Origin: Pseudoteredinibacter isoporae_A | GTDB lineage: Bacteria; Pseudomonadota; Gammaproteobacteria; Pseudomonadales; Cellvibrionaceae | Direction of reading: 5' to 3' | DNA length: 64,000 nt | NCBI RefSeq assembly: GCF_040372805.1 | Contig: NZ_BAABWJ010000006.1 | Location: 203,224 to 267,223 of the forward strand | Translations under genes and position numbers: made by a program | Notes under the pieces: generated by a model | What the model was told of the DNA's origin: nothing | Database searches by the model: none | What the model saw: the letters and a program-made list of their open reading frames with translations, nothing else | Shown: one piece after another, positions 17,201 to 26,929 of the stretch | Position numbering within the stretch: the stretch's first letter is position 1 | Layout of the letters: each line of letters begins with the position of its first letter

Positions 17201-18403
17201 CTAAGCGTTTTGCAAAAGGGGAAGGTGAATGGTTGCGGATACCCCCTGCCCCCGTTCGGAACGCAACTCGAATTGCCCCCCGTGAGCGTTTGCAACCGAA
17301 TGCACTACGGCTAAACCCAATCCGGTACCATGGGATTTGGTGGTATAAAACAGCTCCTGTACCTTCTGCACATCGGCCTGTTCAATGCCTGGGCCCTGAT
17401 CGCAAACAGCAATGTAAAGCGCATCCTCTACCACACTGAATTGAACACTCAACTCAGCCCCTTTACCCACCGCTTGAATCGCATTATTGGCCAGATTGAG
17501 AATTGCACCTATCAGCGCTTCGCGATTGCAACGTAAATAGCACTCCTGTCCGGCAGGAATAAAATCACAATGTGACTGACTGCTGGCCAATGGTTCTTCC
17601 ATCGCTTCGCGTACGCCCTGGCACAGGTCATTCAAATCAATCGTGTCGTTCAAGGGCAGTTCACCCTTGGCAAACAACAACATGTCTTGCACTTGTTGCT
17701 CCAGATGACTCAGACGCCCCATTAACTTGTTCGCAAACTGATTGCTCTTCTCGGAAGATAACTGCCCTGAAGACAAATGCCCCGCGTACAGCATTGCTGT
17801 CGATAAGGGCGTACGAATTTGATGGGCCAACGCCGACACCATACGACCCATCACGGACAAACGCTCATGGCGACTCAACTCGGCCTGGAGTTTGCGCGTT
17901 GGAGTTTGATCCGTTAACAGAATGATCTGGCCACCTTCGTCAATGGATGATGTCGCGATACTGAAAAAACGACCATCCCGAGTCGAGACTTCGTGGCCAT
18001 CATTTTGACGTGGAGAAAAGCAATCCTGAACAATGTCACGCCACAGACGACCATTGATGTCTTCGCCGAGTAACAGAGTCGCAGCTGGGTTGCACTGGCG
18101 CACCAGACCCTTATCGTCGAGTACCACCACGCCTCCTGGCAGCACCGACAACAGTGTTTCCAAACGGCTGGCCAATTGCTCCCTCTCAGCCAGCTCCCGT
18201 ATTCGCTGCTGACTGACACTGTTCAGTTCATCGGTCAGTTCAGTGACCCGGTCTTCGAGCAGTTGGTAGGACTCAGCCAGATGCTGTGACAGCTCATTGA
18301 ACTGCGTAAAAGCTTCCTGAAGGCGTGCCACATCAGGATTAAAATCAAAGGCAATGTTTGATTTTGCAAGCGCCGAAACATCCAAAGCAGTCGGTGATGG
18401 CAT
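17201..18403 (-). CDS. fleS: FleS, flagellar sensor histidine kinase
   Basis: 400 aa, no transmembrane segment, so a cytoplasmic kinase. N-terminal coiled coil (about 25-75), PAS domain (about 76-165), then HisKA with phosphorylated His194 in SALAHQIRTPL, and an HATPase_c domain with N-box NLANNAIQAVG, G1 DQGPGIE and G2 GTGLGLAV. It phosphorylates FleR in response to an assembly or cytoplasmic cue. A strong sigma54 promoter lies 80-95 bases upstream, so its expression depends on FleQ-type activation. Confidence 0.95.
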   Translation of the reverse strand: MPSPTALDVSALAKSNIAFDFNPDVARLQEAFTQFNELSQHLAESYQLLEDRVTELTDELNSVSQQRIRELAEREQLASRLETLLSVLPGGVVVLDDKGLVRQCNPAATLLLGEDINGRLWRDIVQDCFSPRQNDGHEVSTRDGRFFSIATSSIDEGGQIILLTDQTPTRKLQAELSRHERLSVMGRMVSALAHQIRTPLSTAMLYAGHLSSGQLSSEKSNQFANKLMGRLSHLEQQVQDMLLFAKGELPLNDTIDLNDLCQGVREAMEEPLASSQSHCDFIPAGQECYLRCNREALIGAILNLANNAIQAVGKGAELSVQFSVVEDALYIAVCDQGPGIEQADVQKVQELFYTTKSHGTGLGLAVVHSVANAHGGQFELRSERGQGVSATIHLPLLQNA

Positions 18404-18481
18404 CGTGAATTCTTACCCCAAGCAAATATAAACCAGGCGAGGTGTCGGAAAACTGGCGACTCTTCGCAGATACCGGGTTAC

Positions 18482-18497
18482 TGCAAAGCCAGTGCCA
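18482..18497 (-). promoter_or_regulatory. sigma54 (-24/-12) promoter of fleSR
   Basis: On the minus strand TGGCACTGGCTTTGCA, an almost perfect RpoN site with GG and GC spaced by 10 bases (plus-strand cc 18495-18496, gc 18483-18484). Expected start about 18471. Confidence 0.88.
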
Positions 18498-18591
18498 ATT
18501 TAAAAACCGAGCAAGTTAACGTCGGGAAGAACGGGTGCAGCTCGATGAGCTGTACGGCTTAAACGCCTGACTAAAAGCAGAATGTAGAAAG

Positions 18592-18617
18592 AAAAAAGGC
18601 CCGTAAAACGGGCCTTT
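18592..18617 (-). terminator. Rho-independent terminator of fleQ
   Basis: On the minus strand AAAGGCCCG pairs with CGGGCCTTT around TTTTA and is followed by TTTTTT. It lies 24 bases after the fleQ stop and separates fleQ from the sigma54-driven fleSR. Confidence 0.9.
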
Positions 18618-18640
18618 GAAGTAGGATTCCCAGTAATGTA

Positions 18641-20098
18641 TCAACCGCGCTGCAATCCGTATTTACGCAGTTTCTCAACCAGAGTGGTTCGACGAATGGT
18701 CAAACGGTCAGCGGCTCGGGCGACCACGCCGCCAGAGTCGTCCAGAGCCTGCTCAATCAAACTCTTTTCCAGATTGGCCAGATACTCTTTCAAATTAATG
18801 CCGCTCTCAGGCAACAGCGTAGTATCGAACATGCTCACCACATTGGTCTGACGGGGCGTCGACTCTTCGGCAATCCCAAAGTCTTCTTCTTCAACCTCGA
18901 CATGGCGATATTTTGTCGGCAGGTCCTGCACCCCCACAACACCGTACGGGTACATGATGGCCATGCGCTCCACCAAATTCGCCAACTCGCGAACATTGCC
19001 AGACCACTGATGGCGGCACAAAGACAGAATCGCCGCCGAGTTAAAGCGAATCGATCCACGATTTTCACTCTCAAGGCGAGAAACCAGTTCATTCAACAGC
19101 AGCGGAATATCTTCATCCCGCTCTCGCAGCGATGGCATTTCGATAGGGAACACATTTAAGCGGTAATATAAATCTTCCCGGAAACTGCCTTCTTCAATCA
19201 TGCTTTCCAAATTACGGTGTGTTGCCGCAATGATACGAACATTGGTCGGGATGCTTTTGTTACCCCCCACACGTTCAAAGGTTCTTTCCTGCAGGACTCG
19301 CAGAATCTTAACCTGCATATTCAGTGGCATGTCACCAATTTCATCAAGAAATAAGGTGCCACCTTCAGCCATTTCAAAACGGCCGGCACGTGAACTGATG
19401 GCGCCGGTAAACGCCCCTTTTTCATGACCAAACAATTCGCTTTCCAGCAGATCTGGAGGAATTGCACCACAGTTAACTGGCACAAAAGGCTCTTCGCGGC
19501 GATCTGAATGGTAATGAAGATTCCGCGCAACCACTTCTTTCCCGGTTCCGGATTCACCGGTGATTAACACCGAAACATCTTTATCGGCCACCTGGGACAT
19601 CATGGTTCGAACGGTCTGAATTTCTCGAGAAGTGCCGACAAGGCTGCGGAACAAGTGAGAAGGACGCTGGCCATTGGAACTTGACGCCATGCGTTTGGCC
19701 TCACGATAGCGCTGGGCACGATGCAAGGTATCCAACAACTGATTGTAAGTGGGCGGCGTGTGGATAGCGGCCACCACACTGTGGCGCAATTCGCTCGGCA
19801 AGCCTTCACGCAAAGCTTCCAAATCAGCGGATTTTTTCCCAAGAACAATGATTGGCAGATTTGCATCCCAATCATGAATTTCCTGAATCTGCTCTTGCGC
19901 AGGACTGTCGGCCTGGCAATCGCCAAGCAATACGGCCACGAACTCTTCGGCCTGCTCTCCACTGCTGTCGATAAAGGTTCGCCAGCCCGATAAAGACGTG
20001 GCAACACTGGGCTCGCCCAAAAAGTCCAATATCACTTTGAGATTGTGGCGTCGCTCCCCATCATCATCAACCACTAACACTTTGATGTCTCGCCACAT
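18641..20098 (-). CDS. fleQ: FleQ, master sigma54-dependent flagellar activator
   Basis: 485 aa. FleQ sits at the top of the polar flagellar cascade and in Pseudomonas is also a c-di-GMP-responsive regulator of biofilm genes. A receiver-like domain (1-120) is followed by a linker with LFRSLVGTS (149-157), the LFRS motif that contacts c-di-GMP in P. aeruginosa FleQ. The AAA+ domain has GESGTGKE, GAFTGA and GGTLFLDEIGDMP, and a Fis-type HTH closes the protein (ARAADRLTIRRTTLVEKLRKYG). Asp60 (LLGD) sits where a phosphoacceptor would be; from memory P. aeruginosa FleQ has Ser there. It has its own terminator and no sigma54 site upstream, consistent with constitutive transcription. Confidence 0.96.
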   Translation of the reverse strand: MWRDIKVLVVDDDGERRHNLKVILDFLGEPSVATSLSGWRTFIDSSGEQAEEFVAVLLGDCQADSPAQEQIQEIHDWDANLPIIVLGKKSADLEALREGLPSELRHSVVAAIHTPPTYNQLLDTLHRAQRYREAKRMASSSNGQRPSHLFRSLVGTSREIQTVRTMMSQVADKDVSVLITGESGTGKEVVARNLHYHSDRREEPFVPVNCGAIPPDLLESELFGHEKGAFTGAISSRAGRFEMAEGGTLFLDEIGDMPLNMQVKILRVLQERTFERVGGNKSIPTNVRIIAATHRNLESMIEEGSFREDLYYRLNVFPIEMPSLRERDEDIPLLLNELVSRLESENRGSIRFNSAAILSLCRHQWSGNVRELANLVERMAIMYPYGVVGVQDLPTKYRHVEVEEEDFGIAEESTPRQTNVVSMFDTTLLPESGINLKEYLANLEKSLIEQALDDSGGVVARAADRLTIRRTTLVEKLRKYGLQRG

Positions 20099-20275
20099 TG
20101 TCTTGCTTCCTCATTACCTACGTACATTTTTTGCCCAATCCGTGGTCACTGTCACATAGTTGACCACGATTACTGCGCAGAAATCATATGGTAATTAATA
20201 GTCAATACCTTGGCGGGAGTCAATTAAATGACATGAAAAATCAGTAATTTAAACCTGAGAGCACAAAATCGATGA

Positions 20276-20314
20276 AAAATACGGCAGCTTTTGAGCAAAA
20301 GCCAACCGTATTTA
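20276..20314 (-). terminator. Hairpin terminator at the fliD stop codon
   Basis: On the minus strand AAATACGG and CCGTATTT form the outer stem and GCTTTTG/CAAAAGC an inner stem. It ends in TTTTT. The structure begins at the fliD stop codon itself. Confidence 0.7.
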
Positions 20315-23300
20315 GTTGTTTTGCGCGTTGAGAGCTTCAAAGTTCGCTTTGATAAAATCCAGGGATGAGTTCAACTGAGCAACTAAGGTATCGTAATAGG
20401 TAAACTGTCGACTCAAAGAACTGCGGCGGGTTTCCATACGAGTTTCCAACTTCGCTTTCTCTTCAGCAATTTCCTTCAATGAGGCTTGAAACCCGGATTC
20501 TTTCTCCGTGAGGAAACCGGTCGTACTCAGTGCCGCCTCAAGAAAACGTTCGGTTTGTTCCGCCAAACCCAAGTTAAAATTCACCGTCCCCCGTTTACCG
20601 ATGGCGTCACCGGTAATTCGTAAGGCCAGACCGTAGGAATCGTTGCCCTCGGCACCGGTTAAACGCTGGCCGCTGCCTACCGCCGCAACGCCATTGATCG
20701 TACCTACAACGTCTTTGCCCGTAAGCACATTGGTTTCACTGCCATCGCTGGCCTTGATTCCGAGGCTACTGGCCATAGCGTCTTCCGCAGCCGTGATTCT
20801 AAAGCTGTCCGCATTGCCGAACGCGATATGCAAACCGCCTTCTTGGTTTCCGCCACGGAAACTGACCGTCGCATTACTGCCATCGACACCATTACTGATG
20901 CCTGAACTCAGGCCAAAACCATTCAGCCCTGACGTCGCGCTGACGGCGCCCAAGCCCAGCACATCATTGCTGATGCCACTGATAGCAAGGGTTTCTCCAT
21001 CTGCCGCATTGATGCCTTCAAAGTAAATCTGATTCGATGCGTTTTCCTTAACCACAATATCGCCAGCGGATAAGCCCGCAGTCCCCAGCGCGGCATCCAC
21101 CTGCGCCTGAATATCGGCTACCAGGGTAGTGGGGCCCGAAGCGGGAACGGTGATACTGCTGAGATCCACATTTACCGGACTGCCACCATTGAGGGTCAAA
21201 GTGAGAGCCGCGCCAGTAAAGTCGGTTGTGTTGTCGAATGTGCTGGTATCAACACTACCGGCACTCAAGCTGGCCAGGCGGCCGTCTTGTTTGATGTCAA
21301 TGCTGCCGCTGTTGCCGACGGTGCTTCCTGTCAGAACCAAATTACCCGATTCCAAAGAGGCGGTAAGAACACCCCCACCCAAGGCTGAATCCAAAGCATC
21401 CTGAATGGCTTTCAGGTTGTCATTTTCATCCACTAGTGTGTCGCCATTGAGATCCGTGGTCGCGTCTTGGTTCACCACAATGTCGACATCGGCTCCGCCA
21501 TCGACGGATACCGTAAAGCCTCGATTGGCCGCACTGAAATCAATCGGACTGGACAAGTCGAAGCTGCCCGCCGATGTTTTCGCGGTCTCACCTGTGCCCG
21601 TTTGCGCATTAATAGCATTCTGCACTGCGGTCGCCAACGCCGAACCCGTGGTATAGCTCGCCTGGGCAATTTGCAGATCCGTATAGGTGGTACCATTCAA
21701 GCTTAAGCTGAAGGTGTCATTATTGCTGTCAACAACCAGAGGCGTCGCGAGCGTATCCGCACTCGCCAACGCATCCGCTTTTGCTGTAGATGAAACATTG
21801 GCATCGATACCCAATGATGACAGGCCGGCATCCGCCGTAAGAATCTGATACGTCTCATCATCGTTAAAGCTGATGGTGAACTGGCCCCCATCCTGCTCAC
21901 CGCGATAACTGACTGCCGCGACCAGGCCTTTTCCAGAAAGGCTGCTATCAGCGTTGATGGCACTCTGAATAGCGCTTGCCAGACTGTCACCATCGGTATA
22001 ACTGCCTTGAGCAATTGAAATATCTGCGCTCTCTACACCATCCACTTTCAGCGCGAAAGTGTCGTTACTGCTATCGATCACAACGGCACTGCTGAGATCC
22101 GTTGTCGTACTCAAGGCGGTGCTGAGATCCAATGCCCGCGGTCCCTGCCCGGGGGTATACAAGCCTAAATCAGCAGCCATGTTGCTGTCGATGCTATTAA
22201 AGGACACCGAAGACTTCGATCCAAAACTGGCCGAGGTCACACTAAAACTGTTGTTGCTGCTATCAAATTCTACCGCAACCGATTTGGCATTATTCTTTAA
22301 CTTTTCATCCGCATTAATTTGCGTTTGCAGAAGGTTGGCGAGCTCGGTTCCCGTATACGTTCCCTGTGCCAGGCTCATGCTATTAGAGCTGACACCGTCG
22401 ATGTTAATCGTAAACGTGTCATTCGAGGCATTGATGACATAAGAGCCACCGGCGGTGGCATTCCCCAAAAACTCACCTTGTGTTGCCAGCTCGCTGACCA
22501 CTACATCGTAATCACCCGACTTGGTTTGATTGTTCCCGCGAATATACTCAACATTAGATGCACCCACGCCTGTAGTACCAAACAATTTTGTTAAGGCTTC
22601 CGGGTCGTTTTTGGCATAGTCGGTAAACTTCGTAGAATCAAAACTGATTGTCCCGGTTTTATCGTTGGTTTTAATGCCGATTTCAGCCAGTGAGTTAATA
22701 CTTCCTTGGGCGCTGGTGGGAATCGCACTGCTTAAAATTCGCTTCAGCTGATTTTCCAAGTTTCGAATACTGGGGTCACCGGTAAAAATGCTGCCACTCT
22801 GTTCCTCGACATTGTATGCCGTGAGAGTGTTGGTTAGGGTTTTCAGTTCATTGTAGGACGTTACAAAATCCTGCATACGCTTATTGATGGTTTCCATATC
22901 CGCTTCCACGGTTAGGGTCACCGGTTCGCCAATCGAAGTCTGACGCAGGTTTAAGGTCACACCGTTGATCACACCCGTTACCTGGTTGGATTCACGGGTA
23001 ATTTCCAAACCATTCACTTTCAAGGTGGCATCGACCGCATTGGTCGCGTGAAGCACATTGTCGCTATCCGATTGATTGAAATTGAAATCATCCAGGCCAT
23101 TATTGGCGTTCTGTGTTTCAATCGTAAAACCGTTTTTCTCACCGGTTTTTTCAGATTCAAACAATAAACGAAAGCCACTGCCCGTATCGATAATCGACGC
23201 TCGAACTCCCATGTTGGCAGAGTTGATGGCATCACGAACACCCGCAAGCGTGTGGTTCCCAGAATTAATCGTAATGCTCTTGCTCGCCTGGGCGCTGTCC

Positions 23301-23755
23301 TGGATAAAATTATCAAAGCTGGTCACGCTTTTATCCGCCGCGACGGTGGTTTCCACTTCTCCAAATTTAAAGACCAGAGTGCCCTGCCCTACGACATCGT
23401 TCAGGCTGTCGTAGGTTTTTGAAGCAAGAGTTTGTGCTCGCGCGAGCTGGGTAGTTTCAACATTGTAAACACCTGCGCTGGCCAAACTACTCGCTGTTGC
23501 GGTTAATTTAGCGGTATCACTACTGGAGGTTGTATTGGTTTCAAAGGAGGAAGCCAGTGTCAGGGAACTCACCGCTGACTGAAGGCTGGATACTGCACTT
23601 TTGACATTACCCAGTTCGGAAATTTTGGTTTCGAGATCAACCTTCTCGGTATCCAGGCGCTTATCGGTCGGGCTCCGTTCAGCCTCGATCAATTGATCGA
23701 TCAAATCGTTATTAAGAACGCCGGATCCCACACCTACGGATGAAATACTGGCCAT
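20312..23755 (-). CDS. fliD: FliD, filament cap protein, greatly enlarged
   Basis: 1147 aa, against roughly 470 in Pseudomonas and Salmonella. FliD caps the filament and folds arriving flagellin; in pseudomonads it also binds mucin. FliD_N is intact at 1-110 (SGVLNNDLIDQLIEAER), the FliD_C start is recognisable at 240-400 (MQDFVTSYNELKTLTNT), and the closing helix is at 1050-1147. Between about 405 and 1000 is an insertion built from related modules: NDTFTINIDGV (445), NDTFALKVDGV (564) and NDTFSLSLNGT (679), each followed by AQGSYT and a QxxINA helix, with weaker copies near 745 and 851. GGGGAG ribosome binding site. It is last in the flagellin-flaG-fliD row. Confidence 0.95.
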   Translation of the reverse strand: MASISSVGVGSGVLNNDLIDQLIEAERSPTDKRLDTEKVDLETKISELGNVKSAVSSLQSAVSSLTLASSFETNTTSSSDTAKLTATASSLASAGVYNVETTQLARAQTLASKTYDSLNDVVGQGTLVFKFGEVETTVAADKSVTSFDNFIQDSAQASKSITINSGNHTLAGVRDAINSANMGVRASIIDTGSGFRLLFESEKTGEKNGFTIETQNANNGLDDFNFNQSDSDNVLHATNAVDATLKVNGLEITRESNQVTGVINGVTLNLRQTSIGEPVTLTVEADMETINKRMQDFVTSYNELKTLTNTLTAYNVEEQSGSIFTGDPSIRNLENQLKRILSSAIPTSAQGSINSLAEIGIKTNDKTGTISFDSTKFTDYAKNDPEALTKLFGTTGVGASNVEYIRGNNQTKSGDYDVVVSELATQGEFLGNATAGGSYVINASNDTFTINIDGVSSNSMSLAQGTYTGTELANLLQTQINADEKLKNNAKSVAVEFDSSNNSFSVTSASFGSKSSVSFNSIDSNMAADLGLYTPGQGPRALDLSTALSTTTDLSSAVVIDSSNDTFALKVDGVESADISIAQGSYTDGDSLASAIQSAINADSSLSGKGLVAAVSYRGEQDGGQFTISFNDDETYQILTADAGLSSLGIDANVSSTAKADALASADTLATPLVVDSNNDTFSLSLNGTTYTDLQIAQASYTTGSALATAVQNAINAQTGTGETAKTSAGSFDLSSPIDFSAANRGFTVSVDGGADVDIVVNQDATTDLNGDTLVDENDNLKAIQDALDSALGGGVLTASLESGNLVLTGSTVGNSGSIDIKQDGRLASLSAGSVDTSTFDNTTDFTGAALTLTLNGGSPVNVDLSSITVPASGPTTLVADIQAQVDAALGTAGLSAGDIVVKENASNQIYFEGINAADGETLAISGISNDVLGLGAVSATSGLNGFGLSSGISNGVDGSNATVSFRGGNQEGGLHIAFGNADSFRITAAEDAMASSLGIKASDGSETNVLTGKDVVGTINGVAAVGSGQRLTGAEGNDSYGLALRITGDAIGKRGTVNFNLGLAEQTERFLEAALSTTGFLTEKESGFQASLKEIAEEKAKLETRMETRRSSLSRQFTYYDTLVAQLNSSLDFIKANFEALNAQNN

Positions 23756-23818
23756 GTCTAACTCCCCGAATACCGAGCGATATTCCTATCGTTGATTTTG
23801 TATGGCGTTAACCGCGAC

Positions 23819-23839
23819 AAGCCCCTTATGTCGGGGCTT
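23819..23839. other. Small inverted repeat between flaG and fliD
   Basis: AAGCCCC and GGGGCTT pair around TTATGTC, without a T-run on either side. It may be an attenuating or RNA-stabilising hairpin upstream of fliD; I cannot call it a terminator. Confidence 0.4.
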
Positions 23840-23924
23840 ATCACTGAAAACAGACCCTGCCGGGCCATAGACTGTGCAACTCAGGGCTTTGATGAACCCC
23901 TTGCCCTGTTGCCTTGTGGGCAAT

Positions 23925-24305
23925 CTAGGCATGAGCGCTGAACAGTCTTATCGGCTCTTCCTCATTCAATTTTCGGGCCAAGTCCAGAGCAACATCATCG
24001 GGTAACTGACGAATCACCTTTGAGGTATTACTGTCGATCACCGTGATAACCGTACGCCCTGTGCTCTCATCCATTGAAAACTGCAACTCTCGCTTACTGG
24101 ACTGCACATAATCATTTAAACGAGAGACCGCTTGCGCTAAATCCTTTTGTACAGACTCACTATGGTTAACGGCCTCCTTGACGATTTCTGCAGCTTCAGT
24201 GTTAACAGGAGGCAAATCTTTGCCGCCACTGGTCGGTTTTTCCACCGGCGTAACGGCTGAAGTGCTCCTGGGTATTGCCGAATGAGGGGTTTGCACTTCG
24301 TTCAT
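23925..24305 (-). CDS. flaG: FlaG family protein (copy 1)
   Basis: 126 aa. FlaG is a small protein encoded beside flagellin in polar flagellates; its loss lengthens filaments in some species, though the biochemical role is unclear. Poorly conserved Pro/Ser-rich N-terminal half, then the conserved C-terminal domain with AVSRLNDYVQS, LQFSMDESTGRTVITVID and VIRQLPDD. It ends in LFSAHA, identical to the second copy at 27291. It follows flagellin 1 by 80 bases and precedes fliD. Confidence 0.93.
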   Translation of the reverse strand: MNEVQTPHSAIPRSTSAVTPVEKPTSGGKDLPPVNTEAAEIVKEAVNHSESVQKDLAQAVSRLNDYVQSSKRELQFSMDESTGRTVITVIDSNTSKVIRQLPDDVALDLARKLNEEEPIRLFSAHA

Positions 24306-24385
24306 AGCCTATTCCTCAGTTATTTTGCTGGGTGTCGAGAGTCTCAACGAGTAAACGTGAAGACTCCCACCTCCAATTGCCAGAG

Positions 24386-26929
24386 TTACTGGAGCAATGA
24401 CAGCACTTGTTGAGGCAAGGCATTGGCCTGTGCCAGGATCGATGTACCCGCTTGTTGAAGCACTCGGGTACGCGATAGCTCAGCAGTTTCTGCGGCAAAA
24501 TCCGCATCGCGAATTCGCGAATTGGACGAAGTAAGATTTTCCGCATTCACCTGCAGATTTTTCACTGTGGTTTCAAAACGATTTTGAATGGCACCGAGGT
24601 CTGCACGTTGGGCATTAACGGTATCCAAAGCATTATCAATCGCCGTCAGTGCTGCATTCGCGCCTTCAACACTCGTCAGGTCGATATCCTTCAGAAAGGT
24701 ACCGTCTTCACCACCACCAAATGAACCCGCTGTAAAACCCAGCTCATTCAACTTGGTGCTGCCATTGATTCCCGCACCCACTTCGATATCACCAGCACCG
24801 GTTAAGGTCACCGTGGAATACGTGGTTTCAGCGACGGCATCAGCATCGGCCTTCGTACCGCCCGCAGTGGTAATATCCGATGAGGAAATACCACTCGAAC
24901 CACCCAGACCGAAATCTGTCGCCACAGCACCTGTCCCGCCGGCGTTGGTATCGAAAGCCAGAACAATATTGCGTCCGTCTTCGGCCGTTAAGGTCAAACT
25001 CTCACCATTGTCCGTTGCCAGAACCCCGGTTTGCCCGCTCACCTTGTTAATTTGTTCAAGCGCATGAGCTCGGTTGGACCCCTGGTCGGTCTGCACGGTA
25101 AGAGAGACCTCCACGCCATTTACCCAAACGGCGGCAGTATTTCCTGAGGTGCCGACCGTTGTACTGGAACCACCCACAAATTCAGTACTGTTGACATTCG
25201 CCGTGACGCCCGTTTCACCGGTGGATTTATTGATTGCCGCTGCAATTGAAATGCCGGAGGCGTTCTTCGAAGAGCTGGAAGCATCGGCATACGAGGCCGT
25301 ATCATCTCCCGCTTGTGCCGCCTTAATCGCAACGTTATTGATGACCAGGTCGCCTGCATCCAGATCACGATCCGGTGCCGCAACCGTACCGGCTGGCACG
25401 GCATCTGCACCAGCGGTATACGATGTGATGCCGGCCGCTTGTGCAGCCGCGCCGTTACCTGCAGACGCCGTAATGGCCAAGGTTGATGTCACACCTGTGG
25501 TGCTCGACGTAAAGGTAAACAAACCATCTGCGGCGCCGGCGCCATTCACGGGCGTCAATGTACCGCCCGAGAGTCCGACCAGATCCGCCAGAATCGCGGC
25601 ATTGTCAGTGTTCGTCGCTTCCGTGAAGGTCCAAACCTGGGACGCGCCATCAATTTCCACGGTCAACGTGTGAGGCCCTCCGACATCGTTCCCGCTGAGG
25701 AAACTCGACAGGTCAACCTGGCCCGTCGCTGCCGTAGCGGGTGTTGCCGGTGTCGACACGGACGGTGTTCCCGTTTTCGCTGAAGAACTTACCGCACTGA
25801 CACCTGGAGAATAATCCCCTTTCGATAAACCGGCGTTCGCGAGATTGCCATTTCCTGTTCCATTACCGCCATCAACACCAATCACTTTGGTATCGCCTTC
25901 TGCCACCAGGGTAAACCCGCCTTCATAGGTCGCCCCCGCTGCCAGGCCTGTGTTTTCAGCGGTTAAACCGCCTGCACCGAAATCCAACTGAATATTGCGC
26001 CCATCAGCCGCTTCGAGCGTCACCCCTGTCGCTGCATCATCGGTATTAATTGCTTTAACGCCGGTTTGTTCAGAAACAGCATTGATTGCGGATGCGACCG
26101 CGGCTCGCGTTGTTGCGGCATCACCGGTTGTGTCTACTTGAATTGACACCCCGTTGAGCGTCAAACTTTGGCCTGTTAAGGCTCCAGCGGTTTGAACAGA
26201 ACCTGCCACGGTATTTTCATCTACCACCGCCCGAATACCGGTTTGATCAGAATGCTTATTGATTGCTGCCACTTTAGCAATCGCGGAAGCTCCGGCATTA
26301 TCAGTCGACGCATCATCGTCGGCTGCTGATGAAGAGGAAATGGTAATTCCGTTGAGAATCAAATCACCGTTGCCCAATGCGGAATCTGTACCGACAGCTG
26401 ACACACCGGATTGATCCGAAACGCCTAACTTGTCTGCACTCAAGTCGGCAACTTGAACATCAATGGTTTCTCCCGCATTGGCACCTACCTGAAATTTAGT
26501 ATCGAAAGTACCGTTCAACAATTTCTGGCCATTAAAGTTGGTTTCTTTCGCTGTGCGAGTAATCTCGGCGATCATCTGCTGCGCTTCGGCATTCAGTGCC
26601 TCACGGTCAGACACAGAGTTGGTACCATTCGCCGCCTGCAACGCCAGCTCACGTATACGCTGTAGGGATTCGGTCATAGTCCCTAACGCACCTTCAGCCG
26701 TTTGAGCTAGGGAAATGCCATCACCCGAATTGCGAATGGCGACTGCCAAACCTTGGGTTTGAGAGGAAAAACGTGTGGAAATCGCAAGCCCTGCGGCATC
26801 GTCCTTCGCGCTGTTAATGCGCAAACCTGAAGATAGGCGCTGCATGGCCTCGGCCTGTGCACCCTGCGACTTGTTTAAATTACGTTGCGCCATCAAAGAC
26901 GCCATATTGGTATTAATGATCGAAGCCAT
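24386..26929 (-). CDS. fliC: Flagellin 1 (large, sigma28-driven)
   Basis: 847 aa from MASIINTN at 26929, with an AAAGGTG ribosome binding site; the ATG three codons upstream is less well placed. Pseudomonas flagellins are 390-490 aa. The conserved N-terminal D0/D1 (about 1-140: NTNMASLMAQRNL, QRLSSGLRINSAKDDAAGLAI) and C-terminal D1/D0 (about 760-847: TAIDNALDTVNAQRADLGAIQNRFE to the end LSLLQ) are intact. The roughly 600-residue middle contains four Flagellin_IN-like motifs in two pairs with a spacer domain between. The protein is rich in Ala, Gly, Thr and Ser, without Cys. It is nearly identical at both ends to flagellin 2. A sigma28 promoter lies 75-100 bases upstream. Confidence 0.96.
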   Translation of the reverse strand: MASIINTNMASLMAQRNLNKSQGAQAEAMQRLSSGLRINSAKDDAAGLAISTRFSSQTQGLAVAIRNSGDGISLAQTAEGALGTMTESLQRIRELALQAANGTNSVSDREALNAEAQQMIAEITRTAKETNFNGQKLLNGTFDTKFQVGANAGETIDVQVADLSADKLGVSDQSGVSAVGTDSALGNGDLILNGITISSSSAADDDASTDNAGASAIAKVAAINKHSDQTGIRAVVDENTVAGSVQTAGALTGQSLTLNGVSIQVDTTGDAATTRAAVASAINAVSEQTGVKAINTDDAATGVTLEAADGRNIQLDFGAGGLTAENTGLAAGATYEGGFTLVAEGDTKVIGVDGGNGTGNGNLANAGLSKGDYSPGVSAVSSSAKTGTPSVSTPATPATAATGQVDLSSFLSGNDVGGPHTLTVEIDGASQVWTFTEATNTDNAAILADLVGLSGGTLTPVNGAGAADGLFTFTSSTTGVTSTLAITASAGNGAAAQAAGITSYTAGADAVPAGTVAAPDRDLDAGDLVINNVAIKAAQAGDDTASYADASSSSKNASGISIAAAINKSTGETGVTANVNSTEFVGGSSTTVGTSGNTAAVWVNGVEVSLTVQTDQGSNRAHALEQINKVSGQTGVLATDNGESLTLTAEDGRNIVLAFDTNAGGTGAVATDFGLGGSSGISSSDITTAGGTKADADAVAETTYSTVTLTGAGDIEVGAGINGSTKLNELGFTAGSFGGGEDGTFLKDIDLTSVEGANAALTAIDNALDTVNAQRADLGAIQNRFETTVKNLQVNAENLTSSNSRIRDADFAAETAELSRTRVLQQAGTSILAQANALPQQVLSLLQ

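Noticed and set aside
17140..17295. Upstream extension of the fleR reading frame
   Set aside because: The added 52 residues have no receiver-domain character and overlap fleS; the good start is at 17139.
23830..23905. GG-N10-GC like pattern near the flaG-fliD gap
   Set aside because: Lacks the flanking consensus T and CAC, and lies close to the flaG stop.
24588..25673. Long open frames antisense to flagellin 1
   Set aside because: They follow from the Ala/Gly/Thr-rich codon bias of flagellin on the other strand (Pro/Ala/Ser-rich mirror proteins).
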